Source of the DNA: Owenia fusiformis
Taxonomy: Eukaryota; Annelida; Polychaeta; Sabellida; Oweniidae
Assembly (NCBI GenBank): GCA_903813345.2
Contig: CAIIXF020000124.1
Coordinates: 64,001 to 124,000, forward strand
DNA length: 60,000 nt
Direction: 5' to 3'
The notes beneath the pieces are model-generated. The model was given only the letters and a program-made list of their open reading frames with translations. It searched no databases and had not been told where the DNA came from. Positions 57,964 through 60,000 of this stretch are shown in pieces. The first letter of the stretch is position 1. Each line of letters starts with the position of its first letter. The position numbers and the translations under genes are program-made.

Positions 57964-58262
57964 TTCACGATGCTATACATTTGCACGCCCATGTGAATAT
58001 GACGTTCTATTTAGTCAACTTTCTTAAAACAATAATAAACAAAATATGAAATTAACATTATGGACCTTGCATTCACTGAATGTTTCAGAAAGTTTGCCTA
58101 TTATAGTAACAGTGCATTTATTTAAATATCCAATCAATTTAAACCAATCTTAGTATGAAAATCTTGAACCAAGGTTAAGTTTTCTGCATTCTGGGTAAAT
58201 TTTGAGGTTGCCATTTTGGATTTTCCATCCTAAAATCTTCTTGTTGGGGATATGTTGTACAT

Positions 58263-58345
58263 GTTTGTGTTCTTGTTTCCATATATTATTGCACAATAAG
58301 CTTTAGATTTCTTTTTTTGGGTTCAATTGATTGTTTAGAAGCAGT
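58263..58345. mobile_element. Relic of the 52669 MITE family
   Basis: ATTGCACAATAAGCTTTAGATTTC and GAAGCAGTAAAACCGACTG follow the same order as the right arm of 52669-53284, with substitutions and a loss of the left arm. Confidence 0.6.
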
Positions 58346-58908
58346 AAAACCGACTGAAAGGTCATGACAAGTTTTTGAATAGAGAGGGAATTAATCCTTA
58401 CAGGTGCCAATAACTTCAACTGTATTTTTAAAATCGACACTACCCTATATCTTGATCGTGCATGTGCAAATATTTTGCTTTCAACCAGGTCGCATTTGAG
58501 TATATCAACTGCTTAGTCAAAAGGTTAATACGTTTGGTGCTCGGAATGGGTCGATATTGCTATTCGCTTAACTTCAGTGGTGCAGTAGTGAAGTCCATGT
58601 TCCAAGTTATATGATGGTTGAAGAAAGAATGTAAATAATATCGTTTTAAATTTTAAAATATTTGATATGTCATAGTACACAGTTGCAAAAGTTGATGAGT
58701 AAGATGATTATACTGACACAATTCGCTGGTTTTACACAAAAAAATTCTGATATAGTCAATAATATACTAGACTCATGTTTTGTACAATAGTGTGATGGTA
58801 TATTTTTGAACTTACTCAATGTAATTGATTAATCTTAATTCAGACGAGTACAATAATGACATACATGTGCCAATCATTATTTCTAATGTGCTTGATATCC
58901 TAATCCAG

Positions 58909-59150
58909 TGGTACATGGAGCTGTATTTGACATTCAAAGCCAGAATATAATGAATAATAGAAGAAATGATATGTTTCATTGGAGTTCATTGATGCAGGAA
59001 TGCATACAAGGGGCGTCATTAGAATATTTCAAATGCTGTGACACGTCGCAAAAAGATGGTGCACTTGTGTTTTTAGGGTATCGCATGGATGTAACTTTAA
59101 TGCTTTGGAATATAGGAAGATATTCTGATTTAAGTTATATATCATTTTAA
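58909..59150 (+). CDS. Candidate terminal exon (79 codons after acceptor)
   Basis: Acceptor GATATCCTAATCCAG ends at 58908. In phase 1 the frame reads VHGAVFDIQSQNIMNNRR and on to FLGYRMDVTLMLWNIGRYSD, stop TAA 59148-59150. AATAAA lies at 59431-59436. The composition is protein-like with mixed residues. It could belong to the gene starting at 55621, but that exon ends in phase 0, so at least one further exon would be needed. Family not recognised. Confidence 0.35.
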
Positions 59151-59430
59151 AGCTGCTTTAATGAAGTTGTCAAAGCAATTACACTCCTTTTAAAATTCTC
59201 GCGCATTCTTTTTTTAAAAACAGTTCTTTTTCCAAAAATCTGGCAAATATCCGCTGTTGACACGTTACATTTTGAATAATTTATCGTCTTTAAAAGCTCA
59301 TAACTGAAACAATATTTGACTATTATACTTTTTGAAAGTCTTGATAAAGGTAGATGGAAGTTTAAAGCTGCTGTTTCCCCGAAACGCAATCTTGGGTTGT
59401 TTCGGGGGTGAACTTTATCATTTTGAGCTT

Positions 59431-59436
59431 AATAAA
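59431..59436 (+). promoter_or_regulatory. Possible polyadenylation signal
   Basis: AATAAA about 280 nt after the stop at 59150. Supports, weakly, a + strand transcript ending here. Confidence 0.4.
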
Positions 59437-59575
59437 GATTATAGAATGATGAACAAATGGGGCAAATCTTGTGTATAAATACTTACGATAAATGTGTCAT
59501 TTCAGAGATTTTTCATTGAATTGCTCTGATTGGTGACGACAATATGATTTTGGGAAGGTTTCTAAATTAAGAACG

Positions 59576-59583
59576 TGACGTCA
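59576..59583. promoter_or_regulatory. Perfect CRE palindrome TGACGTCA
   Basis: TGACGTCA followed directly by CTTCCG, a CREB/ATF plus ETS arrangement common in animal promoters. CTGATTGG (a reversed CCAAT) lies about 50 bp upstream. It might mark a promoter reading out of the window. Confidence 0.45.
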
Positions 59584-59644
59584 CTTCCGAATTATAGCAT
59601 TCAACTTAAGTAGCGTTTAATTACTCCCGTCAATCATAATATCT

Positions 59645-59695
59645 CGGTAGCCTTGCGGTACAATGCTCGCTCAGCAAGCATGAGTCCTGCAATCA
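59645..59695 (+). repeat. tRNA-like sequence, possible SINE head
   Basis: GGTAGCCTTGCGGTACAATG resembles a tRNA D-arm with A box. ATGCTCGCTCAGCAAGCAT can form an anticodon-like stem-loop. The T-arm region (GTCCTGCAATCAC) departs from the B box, so it is not an intact tRNA gene. Confidence 0.3.
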
Positions 59696-60000
59696 CTTTT
59701 TTATTTTTTAACTAAATGATTGTTCTTTGATATTACGCAGAAAAAACAATTTTTATTTACATAAACTTTATATAACAGCTTCAAAATGTAAAAACAATAT
59801 ATGTCAACATATTGCGTTTTGGAGCCATGTGCAGGTTTATCACAATAAATGAATGTAAAATGTATTTTACGTTCAGAAATATGGAATTAAACCCACGTCC
59901 CTCATTTGCATCTTAATTGTACCCCGTTTCCCTTTTAAACGTGGTCACGTGGTAGGGTAGTGTGAAATCATCTCTGGTTCTTGCACGTCATATTTACATA

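Noticed and set aside
59645-59695. tRNA gene
   Set aside because: The D-arm and anticodon stem are suggestive, but the T-arm and acceptor stem do not form; kept only as a tRNA-like repeat.

Overview
The window reads as an AT-rich, gene-poor stretch of animal nuclear DNA, probably from a marine invertebrate. It has spliced genes with GT-AG introns, a secreted thrombospondin-type-1 (TSP1)/EGF-like protein, LTR and DNA transposons with target-site duplications, and many minisatellites. No bacterial gene organisation, rRNA or CRISPR array is visible. The species cannot be named from sequence alone.

The one well-supported complete gene lies on the + strand at 12513-40096. Its four exons (12513-12567, 37846-37909, 39015-39361, 39978-40096) join in phase. 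The 194-residue product has a signal peptide, one TSP1 module, a Cys-rich linker, an EGF-like module and a His/Arg-rich basic tail. A 25-kb first intron holds a 74-bp satellite (19480-21010) and a 9.6-kb retrotransposon dimer (23900-33492). It also holds a 58-nt exon candidate (18413-18470) that could be a poison exon or an alternative first exon.

The retrotransposon block has four 613-bp LTRs, two near-identical internal regions with PBS and PPT, and one 333-aa gag-like ORF per unit. No pol is present. The block reads LTR-int-LTR-8 bp-LTR-int-LTR inside a single TATA/TATA flank. That suggests a non-autonomous element integrated as a head-to-tail dimer.

Before the gene (1-12.2 kb) lie a hairpin, a TTAA-flanked foldback element and three minisatellites (98, about 91 and about 100 bp). 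After the gene (40.3-60 kb) comes a dense graveyard of DNA transposons: three abutting TTAA foldbacks (47997-50128), a nested 237-bp Tc1/mariner-like MITE, a mariner-like element with a transposase relic, further MITEs and a 39-bp minisatellite. Three weaker gene signals sit among them: a two-exon 61-aa gene start (46750-47155), an isolated first exon behind a CpG-containing promoter (55621-55653), and a candidate last exon (58909-59150). Functions for these were not recognised. Most short ORFs elsewhere are chance or repeat-derived.
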